Shown here piece after piece: positions 46,217-54,575 of a stretch of DNA of 64,000 nt (within the stretch, counting starts at the first letter, position 1; each line of letters opens with the position of its first letter). Below the pieces are notes generated by a model. It was not told the origin of the DNA and did not search any database. It was given only the letters and a program-made list of their open reading frames with translations. The DNA comes from JBDIVL01 sp039794405 (GTDB lineage: Bacteria; Planctomycetota; Brocadiia; Brocadiales; Brocadiaceae), in assembly GCA_039794405.1 (NCBI GenBank), contig JBDIVL010000004.1:62001-126000 (forward strand), written 5' to 3'. A program made the translations under genes and the position numbers.

Positions 46217-46300
46217 GGTTCGATCTTGTAGATTGAACCAACCCTGAAATAAACCAGCTTTGAGGGGACATTGTTTTGATGGGACCCAGGAGTATCAACA

Positions 46301-46879
46301 ATGGTTCAAATTGATATCCCGATAGCCTTTGCTTTAGGGCAGATATTTGCCGATGCCGCAAGAAAGCAGTTATTGACGGGAAAACCGGAACATTACCTCC
46401 GGGCATTATTGAAAAATAATCTGTTCCAGATATTCTTCTTCAGTTGGATCCCCGTTTATTTTTTAGTAAATTACTTTGGCTGGGAAACAACCCATATGTG
46501 GTGGCACAAGGATTCCATTACCGATTACCCCTTGTTTCTTCCCGTCTTTCTTGTAGCATTCTTTTTTGCTGCAAACAGTGGATTCTGCCTCTCTGCTGCC
46601 CTGATAAGAAAAGGCAGATATGCATTCGTGCGAAAGATATATATTGGCATTTTTATCTTCTCATTTGCATGGGCATTCGGTTTCTGGAATCGGACAACCT
46701 ATCTTGGTTCTTTCCATGAATGGGCTGGAGGAACAGCCAAAAGGGTATGGGATACTTCGGGAGGAGCGACCTTTATTTACATGCTCTCTTTTTCCCTGAT
46801 TATATGGTTTATTGCCCTTATTTGTTTTATTAAGAGTATTCGTTCAGAAGGAAAAAGGCTTGATACAAAAGAACAATAA
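46301..46879 (+). CDS. Polytopic membrane protein, unknown function
   Basis: A 192-residue protein with about five hydrophobic segments (IFFFSWIPVYFLVNYFGW; YPLFLPVFLVAFFFAANSGF; IYIGIFIFSFAWAFGF; TFIYMLSFSLIIWFIALICF). It is rich in Trp and aromatic residues. AGGAG lies about 7 bases before the ATG. It stands alone between repeat-filled gaps. No family is recognised. Confidence 0.78.
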   Translation: MVQIDIPIAFALGQIFADAARKQLLTGKPEHYLRALLKNNLFQIFFFSWIPVYFLVNYFGWETTHMWWHKDSITDYPLFLPVFLVAFFFAANSGFCLSAALIRKGRYAFVRKIYIGIFIFSFAWAFGFWNRTTYLGSFHEWAGGTAKRVWDTSGGATFIYMLSFSLIIWFIALICFIKSIRSEGKRLDTKEQ

Positions 46880-47495
46880 CTGCTGATCACAGCAGGTCTG
46901 GTGATCGATACGATTATCTGGACAGTGTTCAATAAATAGTGTCTGAAGGAAAACGGGCAAAAAATGTCATTTCGGGCCCATCACTCCTCTCATTCTAGAG
47001 GTTATCCCAAAACCTCAATTTAGTATTTATAATCATTTGAAGATAGAGTGTTTACAAGTAGAGAAATTTTCATAATACGTAAGCCAGTTCCAGGGGTGGC
47101 ACTGACAAACTCTGTTTGTCAGTGTGTTACATTTCATACCCATGTGCGTACTTAAACAAGCACGGACAAACCAGTTTGTCCGTGCCACCCGGTCTGGAGT
47201 TATTCAAAAACTTCAATTGAGTAGCGATAATCTTTTGAAGATATGGAGAGGTGTCCGGTATAGAAATAGGTTTTGGGATAACTTCTAAGCATTTTGGATA
47301 TATTCAGTATAAATCAAGAGATTTAAAAAGATACCCTATCAAGTATGTATGATATTTTAGATGCACATCTTGTTATATATAGCAATCTCAAAACAAAATA
47401 TCACACAGCATAGCAGATTTTTCCGGAAAATACAGGGCTTCTGAAGACTATAAAAGTGACATTTTGTTTTAACATTACTATGGTACGGAGAATCA
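46880..47495. other. Intergenic region carrying a large inverted-repeat element
   Basis: These 616 bp hold the roughly 293-bp element at 46996-47288 and, after it, about 200 AT-rich bp that should contain the promoter of the DUF4160 gene. No gene is seen. Confidence 0.55.
46996..47288. mobile_element. MITE-like element, about 293 bp, TAGARGTTATCCCAAAACCT ends
   Basis: Left end TAGAGGTTATCCCAAAACCT and right end AGGTTTTGGGATAACTTCTA are inverted repeats. Inside are two strong hairpins, CACTGACAAACTCTGTTTGTCAGTG split as CACTGACAAAC/GTTTGTCAGTG, and CACGGACAAAC/GTTTGTCCGTG, themselves flanked by GGTGGCAC and GTGCCACC. A truncated copy lies at 54724-54916. No open frame is present. Confidence 0.75.
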
Positions 47496-47753
47496 ATGCC
47501 AGAAATTTGTCGATTTTTTGGTATTATCATCTTTATGAACTATAACGATCATGAGTCCCCACATTTTCATGCCAGATATCAGGATCAAGAGATTACTATC
47601 CAAATTAAGGCAAGTATTGTGCAAGGGAAAATGTCAAAACGAGCGCTTTGCATGGTATTAGAGTGGTACGAAATGTATTAGGCAGAATTATTAAGCAATT
47701 GGGAACGAGCAAGAGAGCGGAAGCAATTAAAAAGTACACCGCCATTAATATAA
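47496..47753 (+). pseudogene. DUF4160 gene interrupted by an amber codon
   Basis: The frame starts MPEICRFFGIIIFMNYNDHE and SPHFHARY, the DUF4160 signature, and reaches VLEWYEMY before a TAG at 47679-47681. Continuing in the same frame gives AELLSNWERARERKQLKSTP and a TAA at 47753, which is the normal DUF4160 C-terminus. So a single stop codon splits an otherwise intact gene of about 85 residues. GGAGA precedes the ATG. DUF4160 genes usually precede DUF2442 genes, as here, and have been treated as toxin-antitoxin-like pairs. Confidence 0.8.
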
Positions 47754-47764
47754 GAGAGAAGGGT

Positions 47765-48031
47765 ATGTTTTTACATGTCGTTAGTGTGACTTATAGAGAA
47801 AGTTATAAACTAAGGGTTAAATTTAGCGACGGTGTTGTTAAAGATGTAGATTTGAAAGATGAACTCTATGGTGAGATTTTCGAGCCATTAAGAGATATTA
47901 AGGTATTTAAACAAGTGGTTGTTAACTCAGACACAAATACTATTGAATGGCCTAACGGCGCTGATTTTGCGCCAGAGTTTCTCTACAAAATTGGAAAGAC
48001 GGTTAAAAAAGTAGTATCAACTGACGCTTAA
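47765..48031 (+). CDS. DUF2442 protein, partner of DUF4160
   Basis: An 88-residue protein starting MFLHVVSVTYRESYKLRVKF, with SDGVVKDVDLKDELYGEIFE and IEWPNGADFAPEFLY, the DUF2442 signature. The ATG at 47765 has GAGAAGGG just upstream; an upstream extension of the frame is DUF4160 DNA read in another phase. It appears intact although its partner is interrupted. Confidence 0.88.
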   Translation: MFLHVVSVTYRESYKLRVKFSDGVVKDVDLKDELYGEIFEPLRDIKVFKQVVVNSDTNTIEWPNGADFAPEFLYKIGKTVKKVVSTDA

Positions 48032-48090
48032 ATAAAAGAAAATAATAGTAACACTTTAATTTTTCAAAGAACTAAAATGTTACCAATATT

Positions 48091-49473
48091 TTAATACATA
48101 AACCTCCTACCCGGAATAATTTTTCCCATTACCACTGACTCTCTTGCGCCCGTAGCACTCATGATGTTATTGGGATTTCCGGAAATTGTCTCGTTGGCTA
48201 AAATGGCAAAAGTCAAGGCTTCTTTAGCGTTGGATGCTATGCCATACGTATCTATCGTATGTATCTTTACTGAGGAAGGAAGATAGTGGCTGAGAAATTT
48301 TATAATGGTACTGTTGCGGCTTCCTCCACCTGAGAGGATTACTTCGGACAGGTGATAGCGGGGTAAAATCCACCTCTTATAGCTATCGGCAATAGTTTGT
48401 GCTGTAAAGGCTGTAACCGTTGTAAGAATGTCGATGTCTTTAACACCAGAAGATGAGGCCTTTTTGTAGAGATTATCCGCAAAAGACCTCCCGAATTCTT
48501 CACGGCCCGTGGTCTTTGGCGGTATTTTTGATAAGTACGGATGTGTAAGAAGGCTGGCTAGAAGATGGTTATCCTCTTTTCCCTGAGCAGCAAGGTTACC
48601 ATTTTCATCGAAATGATGTACATTACTGGTAATGATTTCTATAATGCGATCTATGATCATGTTGCCGGGGCCTGTATCAAAGGCAATAACGTCATGAATA
48701 CTACAGTCTGACGGTAAGAACGTGACGTTCGCAATTCCCCCAATATTCTGAAGGGCACGTCCCTTTTCTTTATCCCGGAAGAGGATGAAATCTGCATAAG
48801 GTATGAGCGGTGCTCCCTGGCCCCCGGCTGCCATGTCTCCCGGCCGGAAGTCTGCTACGGTCGTAATGCCCGTCTCGTGGGCGATGACAGAAGGTTCACC
48901 AATTTGAAGTGTTGAGCGAAGGTATTGGATATGAAAAGATCTGTCTCTATCTTTTAAGGCTTGTTTTTGGGGAAATGTTTTCTTATCTTCCACTCCCTTT
49001 TCTCTGTAGGCGTTCTTCATTTCCTTCCCTTCTTTCTCTTCCCCGGAAGAAGAGATACAGGAGGATTGTGGTGGATGGGCAAAAAGCTCATCTGAATCTT
49101 GCCATAATACAGGATTGGGAAGGTGATAAATTGTTTGCCCGTGAGAGCCGATGAGGTCTATTTCTATGAGAGGAACATGTGTCTTGCTTGCAATAGATTT
49201 GGCAGCATCTGCAAACAATTTTCCCAAATAAAAATTCAACTGGCAGACCTTATCAACTGTACCGGTTTCAGGACTGCACGTCTCAAGGATGGCTGTCCGT
49301 GTGTTCCTGTCATAAGGATAGGTATCAAATGCGATGATGTTTGTTTTTGTGTTTATACCATTTCCATAAATCTCTGCAAGGCAAGCATCGATACCGTCTG
49401 CTGAAGTTCCCGACATGAGGCCAATAACTTTTTTGGGGTTTTTCTGCTGGAGCTGCTGGAGTTTATTGAGCAT
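48091..49473 (-). CDS. anmK: Anhydro-N-acetylmuramic acid kinase, with a central insertion
   Basis: A 460-residue sugar kinase that phosphorylates and opens 1,6-anhydroMurNAc in peptidoglycan recycling. Signatures are VIGLMSGTSADGIDACLAEI (16-35), GSHGQTIYHLPNP (109-121), GITTVADFRPGDMAAGGQGA (202-221) and AFDTGPGNMIID. E. coli AnmK has 369 residues; the extra length is mostly about 65 residues at 122-185 (Glu/Lys/Ser-rich, GEEKEGKEMKN). This separates HLPNP from LQIGEPSVIAHETGI, which are nearly adjacent in E. coli. The insert replaces a surface loop and need not abolish activity. Confidence 0.93.
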   Translation of the reverse strand: MLNKLQQLQQKNPKKVIGLMSGTSADGIDACLAEIYGNGINTKTNIIAFDTYPYDRNTRTAILETCSPETGTVDKVCQLNFYLGKLFADAAKSIASKTHVPLIEIDLIGSHGQTIYHLPNPVLWQDSDELFAHPPQSSCISSSGEEKEGKEMKNAYREKGVEDKKTFPQKQALKDRDRSFHIQYLRSTLQIGEPSVIAHETGITTVADFRPGDMAAGGQGAPLIPYADFILFRDKEKGRALQNIGGIANVTFLPSDCSIHDVIAFDTGPGNMIIDRIIEIITSNVHHFDENGNLAAQGKEDNHLLASLLTHPYLSKIPPKTTGREEFGRSFADNLYKKASSSGVKDIDILTTVTAFTAQTIADSYKRWILPRYHLSEVILSGGGSRNSTIIKFLSHYLPSSVKIHTIDTYGIASNAKEALTFAILANETISGNPNNIMSATGARESVVMGKIIPGRRFMY

Positions 49474-49607
49474 TATTTGCTTTTTCGTTTTTTATATGTA
49501 AATTTTTTTAGCCATGGATTCACACGGATGAAACACGGGTTTTTCATAAGCAAAATAATGAAGTTCCGGTCCTTTTTCGGTTGCATTTGAGCAACTCCAG
49601 GGTTTTG

Positions 49608-50549
49608 CTAATGATGCGGACTAGACCTGCTTTTATATATTTCTTCCTCACGCTCGGCCTCACCAAGCATCCCCTTGGAACGATATAACTCGCCGAGGAT
49701 CTTGTGTACCTCTACAAAGTTAGGGTCTACCTCAAGCGCCTTTTTAAGAGATGCCTCTGCTTTTTCAAAGTCTCCCTTTTCTTTATATACAAGTCCTATG
49801 GTATGATGCAAATTAGCCATATCCGGTTGCACTGACAATCCCTTCTGCCAGGTTGAAATCGCCTCATCCAGCTTTCCAATCTTTACATAGGCGATACCGA
49901 GATTGTAATAGATCTCTATTTTTTGCGGGTTAATATCAAGCGCCTTTGTCCATTCTTCAATGGCCTCATTGAACTGAGACTTCTTTACATAGAGAATACC
50001 TAAATTATATCTTGAGTTCACAAGACCCGGATTTAGACTAATAGCCTTATGAAAAGATTTAATCGCTTCCTCTTCCTGTTTTTTGTGGATATACACAAGT
50101 CCCAGCCCTTCGTGCGCCTCTGCATAATATGGGTTAATATCGATGGCCTTTTGGAATGTGGAGATAGCCGTATCGGACTTACCTTTTTTATTCAGGATAT
50201 TACCCTGTCCCACAAGGGCCTCCACCATTGAAGGGTTAAGCTCCGATGCCTTTTTGTAGGCATCCAGCGATTCATCGAGCATGCCTTTTTCGTTGTATAA
50301 CAGGCCGAGATTGTAATAGATTACCGGATCATTTGGATTGGATTCTAGAAGTTTTATATTTTTTTCGATTTCTTCATCTTCCATGGTTTTTTTATTGGCG
50401 GAAGGGGTTTTCCCCTGTGTTTGAATGGAAACGGTATTTTGGGATGTGGATTGCGTGCTTGATTCGTTTTTCCTGCACCCCAGGTTACTGTAGATAAGAA
50501 ATAAGACTGCACAAGATAAAAAAAGAATGTGTTTATGAATATTCACCAT
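49608..50549 (-). CDS. TPR-repeat lipoprotein
   Basis: A 313-residue protein. I start at 50549 because a lipoprotein signal peptide follows (MVNIHKHILFLSCAVLFLIY, then SNLGC with C25 as the lipid-carrying residue) and AAGGG lies about 9 bases upstream. About seven tetratricopeptide repeats fill residues 65-300, each of the form YYNLGLLYNEKGMLDESLDA. It is an envelope scaffold for protein-protein contacts; partners are unknown. It is divergent from the APC permease gene. Confidence 0.9.
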   Translation of the reverse strand: MVNIHKHILFLSCAVLFLIYSNLGCRKNESSTQSTSQNTVSIQTQGKTPSANKKTMEDEEIEKNIKLLESNPNDPVIYYNLGLLYNEKGMLDESLDAYKKASELNPSMVEALVGQGNILNKKGKSDTAISTFQKAIDINPYYAEAHEGLGLVYIHKKQEEEAIKSFHKAISLNPGLVNSRYNLGILYVKKSQFNEAIEEWTKALDINPQKIEIYYNLGIAYVKIGKLDEAISTWQKGLSVQPDMANLHHTIGLVYKEKGDFEKAEASLKKALEVDPNFVEVHKILGELYRSKGMLGEAEREEEIYKSRSSPHH

Positions 50550-50677
50550 AAAAGACCCTTCTCTTTCACAAAGATATTGTATTAAGGTATTGTAATTATG
50601 AAAGGATTTATTATATAGTGTTATGGACATACGTCAACCGGTAATTATTCAAATTTCAATTTATAAATGGATTATCC

Positions 50678-51952
50678 ATGAGACAATCCCATAATACGCA
50701 AAATCCCAGCCTCATAAGGGCTATGGGAATTTTTGATGTGGTCTGCCTGGGAATTAACGGCGTTGTGGGTGCCGGTATTTTTTTACTACCGGGGCAACTC
50801 AGCGGCCTGGTTGGAAGTGGCGCCCTGTGGATGTTTCCCTTATGTGGAATTTTTTGTTTCGCCATCGCCTTATGTTTTGCGGAAATGGGGGGGATGTACA
50901 ACAGAACCGGCGGTGCGTACCTTTATGCCAAAGATGCCTTTGGTCCTTTTATAGGATTTTTGGTGGGCTGGATAATATGGTTTTCATCTATCATCGGATG
51001 GGCCTCCGTTGCCAGTGGTTTTGGGCTTTATTTACAATATTTTCTCCCCGTGGAAGGTGTATGGCTGAGTAAAGCGATCCTTACCGTACTGATTATTGGA
51101 TTGAGCGCTATCAATTATTTTGGGGTAAAATTAGGGGCAAAAACAGTTAATTTTTTTACTGTAGGGAAACTTTTTTCTTTATTTATTTTTATTAGTGTGG
51201 GAATATTCTTTATCAGGAAAGAGAATTTTGTCCCATTTCATCATGGTGAAAATTTCAGTACGGTAGTCACCCTGGCCTTATACGCCTACACCGGATTTGA
51301 GTTTATTGTGGTGCCGGCAGGGGAGATGCAGCATCCTCAGAGGAATATTCCTCGTGTGATTTTTTTTGTGCTGATAATCGTCACTGCTTTGTATGTTATT
51401 GTCCAAACGGTAGCTATGGGAACATTTCCTGGTCTTGCCGTATCCGATAAACCACTGGCAGATGCTGCAAGCTACTTCATGGGTACCGCAGGCGGTATCA
51501 TTATCGGGGTAGGCGCCCTTCTCTCTATCGGGGGCGTCAATGCGGGAATTGCCTTAACCAGTCCCCGCAGTCTTTACATACTCTCTCTTGATGGGTTTTT
51601 CCCGAAAATATTTTCCAGGATACATCCCGCCTATCATACTCCCTGTCTGGCTATTATCATCAACACGGCATTAACGCTTCTCTTAAGCTTAACAGGCAGC
51701 TTCAAATATCTCGTAGCAGCAAGTGTTATGGTAAGCATACTCCAATATATTCCTACCTGTTTGGCCGTTATTGTATTACGAAAAAATTATCCACAAAGGG
51801 AAAGGAGTTATCGGATACCAGGTGGATATAGTGTTCCTATTATTGCACTGATAATTTGCGGCTGGCTTTTGTGTAACCTGGAGCCAAAAGTGATAGCGGC
51901 CACGGCAGCAGCAATTATGATGTCCCTGCCATTTTATTTTTTACGGCGATAA
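50678..51952 (+). CDS. APC-family amino acid permease
   Basis: A 424-residue transporter with about twelve membrane helices. The first helix holds the unwound motif GINGVVGAGIFLLPG (26-40), and FAEMGGMYNRTGGAYLYAKD follows, both typical of APC amino acid/polyamine carriers. No specificity can be read. The stop codon TAA is the first part of a dispersed repeat (51950-52095). Confidence 0.9.
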   Translation: MRQSHNTQNPSLIRAMGIFDVVCLGINGVVGAGIFLLPGQLSGLVGSGALWMFPLCGIFCFAIALCFAEMGGMYNRTGGAYLYAKDAFGPFIGFLVGWIIWFSSIIGWASVASGFGLYLQYFLPVEGVWLSKAILTVLIIGLSAINYFGVKLGAKTVNFFTVGKLFSLFIFISVGIFFIRKENFVPFHHGENFSTVVTLALYAYTGFEFIVVPAGEMQHPQRNIPRVIFFVLIIVTALYVIVQTVAMGTFPGLAVSDKPLADAASYFMGTAGGIIIGVGALLSIGGVNAGIALTSPRSLYILSLDGFFPKIFSRIHPAYHTPCLAIIINTALTLLLSLTGSFKYLVAASVMVSILQYIPTCLAVIVLRKNYPQRERSYRIPGGYSVPIIALIICGWLLCNLEPKVIAATAAAIMMSLPFYFLRR

Positions 51953-52095
51953 ATTAGGCTGCCTTTGGCAGCAACTTTTTGATATACGACAAATGCCGAT
52001 TAAAAACAACCCCCTCACCCCCTTTATTAAGGGGGATTCAGGGGGTTGTTTGGCATGCTACGATACAAACTTTGAAATTCCTAAACGTTAAATTA
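51950..52095. repeat. Dispersed repeat, TAAATTAGGCTGCC...GGCATG, copy 1
   Basis: Starts TAAATTAGGCTGCCTTTGGC, contains AATGCCGATTAAAAACAACCCCC and its inverse GGGGGTTGTTTGGCAT, and ends TTTGAAATTCCTAAACGTTA. A second copy with the same order lies at 61759-61899. The long internal palindrome would form a hairpin; the left end supplies the permease stop codon. Confidence 0.85.
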
Positions 52096-52163
52096 ATCCT
52101 TCGGCGATTTTTTTATAATACCTATATAGGGGAGAACTTGTGTTCGCCCAAAGGGGAAACAAA

Positions 52164-53300
52164 ATGCTCATCAGCATCACGGACCAAGATGATAAAATGG
52201 TACGAGAAGAATCATTTTTGGATAATCAGTACACCGTCATTTCTCGTTCCGGTCTGAATATTACAGAAATACAACTTATAGAAATCCTCCAAAAACTTGA
52301 CAAACCAAAAAAGATTCTCTTTTTAGAAAACCGTACAGGGGTAAGCGGAATTATTGCTCATGATCTATACCCCACGACAGAGACGACTATCCATTGCCTC
52401 GACTTGTATTATGCCAACAAAATTAAGAGAAACCTGTCAAAGAATGGAGTTCCGTCTGTAATGGTTAGCTGTAAACCTTATATTGAGGAGAAAGATGTCT
52501 TCGATGTAATCTTTCTTCAATTATCCAAAGGTGGTGCCACAAGAGAACTCGTGATGGATTTCATCCAACAAATTCACCAGGCACTGCAGGCAGGAGGAAA
52601 ATGCTATTTTTCTGTTGAGGGAAACGACCCGTGGGTTCAGAATCAGGTGAAAAAGTCTTTTGGAGGATTTTCTCTTTCTATGATGGGTAAAACGGGATAC
52701 TGCATAGCGGCAGAAAAGAAGGAAAAACTGAAGCGGATAAGGAATTTTCAAGCAGAATTTACCATGACAATTTTTGGAAAAAAACCGATTCGGCTCTTTA
52801 CCATTCCCGGTGTCTTTTCGCACAGGGAAATAGATCAGGGGGCACTGGCCCTGGCAGAAGTTGTGGCAGGAGAATCCCGAAAAGGTGATTCAGTACTGGA
52901 TATGGGATGCGGATGTGGGGCCATTGGAATTTCGATTGCAGCAAACCAGGGTATAAGCAGGGTTTGCCTCGTTGATTCAAACTCACGTGCTGTCTGCATA
53001 ACGGAAAAAAACTGCCGCATCAACGGCCTGGAACGCTATGAGGTAATCATGAGCGATACGGGGATAGAAGAAGAGGATACCTTTACCCTTTTTACCGGCA
53101 ATCCACCATACTTTTCTCATTACAAGATTTCAGAACTCTTTGTTAATACCGCATACAGGGCGTTGAAACCAGGTGGAAGGGCCTTTCTTGTAGCTAAAAC
53201 AGCTACATGGCACTATAAATTTATGAAAAATATTTTTGGTAATGCGGAACTTATTAACAGAAGAGGTTATCAGATTATAAAATCGGTTGTACCTGATTAG
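52164..53300 (+). CDS. RsmC/RlmG-like class I SAM methyltransferase
   Basis: A 378-residue protein with two tandem Rossmann-like halves, as in RsmC and RlmG, which methylate guanines of rRNA (exact target not certain). The N-terminal half is degenerate. The C-terminal half has SAM motif I VLDMGCGCGAIGISIA and catalytic NPPYFSHYKISELFV. Just before it, RLFTIPGVFSHREIDQGALA is typical of the RsmC group. I start at the ATG at 52164 because AAGGGG lies 9 bases upstream; a GTG 24 bases earlier lies inside a repeat. The ribosome-binding site itself belongs to that repeat. Confidence 0.88.
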   Translation: MLISITDQDDKMVREESFLDNQYTVISRSGLNITEIQLIEILQKLDKPKKILFLENRTGVSGIIAHDLYPTTETTIHCLDLYYANKIKRNLSKNGVPSVMVSCKPYIEEKDVFDVIFLQLSKGGATRELVMDFIQQIHQALQAGGKCYFSVEGNDPWVQNQVKKSFGGFSLSMMGKTGYCIAAEKKEKLKRIRNFQAEFTMTIFGKKPIRLFTIPGVFSHREIDQGALALAEVVAGESRKGDSVLDMGCGCGAIGISIAANQGISRVCLVDSNSRAVCITEKNCRINGLERYEVIMSDTGIEEEDTFTLFTGNPPYFSHYKISELFVNTAYRALKPGGRAFLVAKTATWHYKFMKNIFGNAELINRRGYQIIKSVVPD

Positions 53301-53464
53301 GTTCAGCGTTAGAGAAGGTAGGATTGATGAAGTGTTAGCATACCAAAAACAGTTTAAACAGTTTAAGCCGTTTAAACGACTTTGTGATGGGTCTGCCGCT
53401 GACCCATTCTGCTTGTTCCCAAATGAAATTTGGGAACGAGTCCGAAACCTAACAAATTCTCTTA

Positions 53465-54193
53465 TCATTCTTTCCGCAGAACGAGGGTAATACCGATGAT
53501 ATTTTCCTGTTCATTAAATATCTTTGTCAGTCTTGCATTTGAATATAAGGGGGGTTGATTATTTGAGGGCAGGATCTGAAAATTAAGGGTTTTATCATGG
53601 GAATTCAGTACCGTATCCATCGGTATGGATAAACTCATGCGCGATAGGTAAGCCAAAAGGTCTCCATTTTTCACATCCACTCCGTACGTATTCAAAAACT
53701 CTTGTGCTTCCTGGTTCATATGCTTAATCTTCCATTGCGCATCGGTAACGATTACACCCTCTGCCAAACTGGTTAAAATCGATTCCAATATCATAGCATC
53801 ATCTTTTTTCGCTGCGGCTTGCCTCATACCGAGAAGTGATTTTACTCTGGCAAGCAATTCCGCTTTATTGAAGGGTTTGCTGATAAAATCATCGGCACCG
53901 GCTTCAATGCCCTTGATCCGGTCATCCATTTCGTGAAGGGCAGTAATCATCACAATCGGTATATCTTTTGTCATTCTGTCTGTACGCAATTCCCGGCAGA
54001 CCTCATATCCGGTAAGTTTTGGCATCATGATATCTAATAATATTAAATCCGGATTCTCCGTCTTCGCTTTTTTCAGTGCCTCTTCGCCGTCATATGCCTC
54101 AATCACATCGTATTCGGAACTGGTGAGAATTACCCGCAGCAATTTCACATTTTGTTTAATATCATCTGCTACTAATATTTTTGGCCTGTTCAT
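53465..54193 (-). CDS. Response regulator with C-terminal PAS domain
   Basis: A 242-residue protein. The receiver domain has DD (10-11), phospho-acceptor D54 (LILLDIMMP) and KPF near residue 109. Residues about 135-240 are a PAS domain (SLAEGVIVTDAQWKIKHMNQ). No DNA-binding or enzymatic output domain is present, so it probably works through protein contacts in the phosphorelay. It is the last of three signalling genes, 7 bases after the single-domain regulator. Confidence 0.9.
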   Translation of the reverse strand: MNRPKILVADDIKQNVKLLRVILTSSEYDVIEAYDGEEALKKAKTENPDLILLDIMMPKLTGYEVCRELRTDRMTKDIPIVMITALHEMDDRIKGIEAGADDFISKPFNKAELLARVKSLLGMRQAAAKKDDAMILESILTSLAEGVIVTDAQWKIKHMNQEAQEFLNTYGVDVKNGDLLAYLSRMSLSIPMDTVLNSHDKTLNFQILPSNNQPPLYSNARLTKIFNEQENIIGITLVLRKE

Positions 54194-54200
54194 TTTCCGA

Positions 54201-54575
54201 TTAGCCCTTCTTTATATATTTTTCTACCATAAGCGGTAATTCCTGAGTATTAATGGGCTTACTGATATATGCATTACATCCCGCCTCTAAGATTTTTTGT
54301 TCGTCCCCTTTCATGGCATAAGCAGTTACTGCGATAATGGGGATATCTTTTATCGCTGTGTCTTCCTTGATTTGTTTCACCAGCGTAATTCCGTCAATAC
54401 CGGGAAGTTGGATATCCATAAGGATGATATCCGGTTTTTGGGTTTTTAATATGCCTAACGCTTCTTCCCCGGTAGCCGCCTCGATTACTGTATAACCTTT
54501 TGCCTTGAGTATTACACGCATGAGCTTTCTATTCTTTTCGTTATCTTCAACAATCAGCACATTTTTATCAGGCAT
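54201..54575 (-). CDS. Single-domain response regulator (DivK/CheY-like)
   Basis: A 124-residue receiver with E10/D11, D54 (IILMDIQLPGIDG), T84 and K106 (AYISKPINT). The sequence EDNEKNRKLMRVILKAKGY is of the DivK type. It sits between the hybrid kinase and the receiver-PAS gene and probably passes phosphate between them. Confidence 0.93.
   Translation of the reverse strand: MPDKNVLIVEDNEKNRKLMRVILKAKGYTVIEAATGEEALGILKTQKPDIILMDIQLPGIDGITLVKQIKEDTAIKDIPIIAVTAYAMKGDEQKILEAGCNAYISKPINTQELPLMVEKYIKKG

Larger units (their letters stand above)
45553..46300. other. Repeat-packed intergenic region
   Basis: These 748 bp contain, in order: a TAAATTAGGCCTGCGG module with TATAATACCTGTGTAGGGGCGAACC and its inverted partner GGCGAACACAAGGTTC (45585-45725), a TTAAATTAAGCCTCGGCTACTTTT module (about 45750), a GATGGGTGAAGC/GCTTTACCCATC pair (45802-45870), TAAATTAGGCTGGGTTTTAA / AAAACCCAA (45890-45925), a PSQEGN-type palindromic repeat, and the MITE-like copy nested in a hairpin. 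Plus-strand frames here are made of repeats. Confidence 0.6.

Noticed and set aside
46217..46239. tRNA T-arm (GGTTCGATC)
   Set aside because: It is an arm of a GGTTCAATC hairpin; no anticodon arm or acceptor stem surrounds it.
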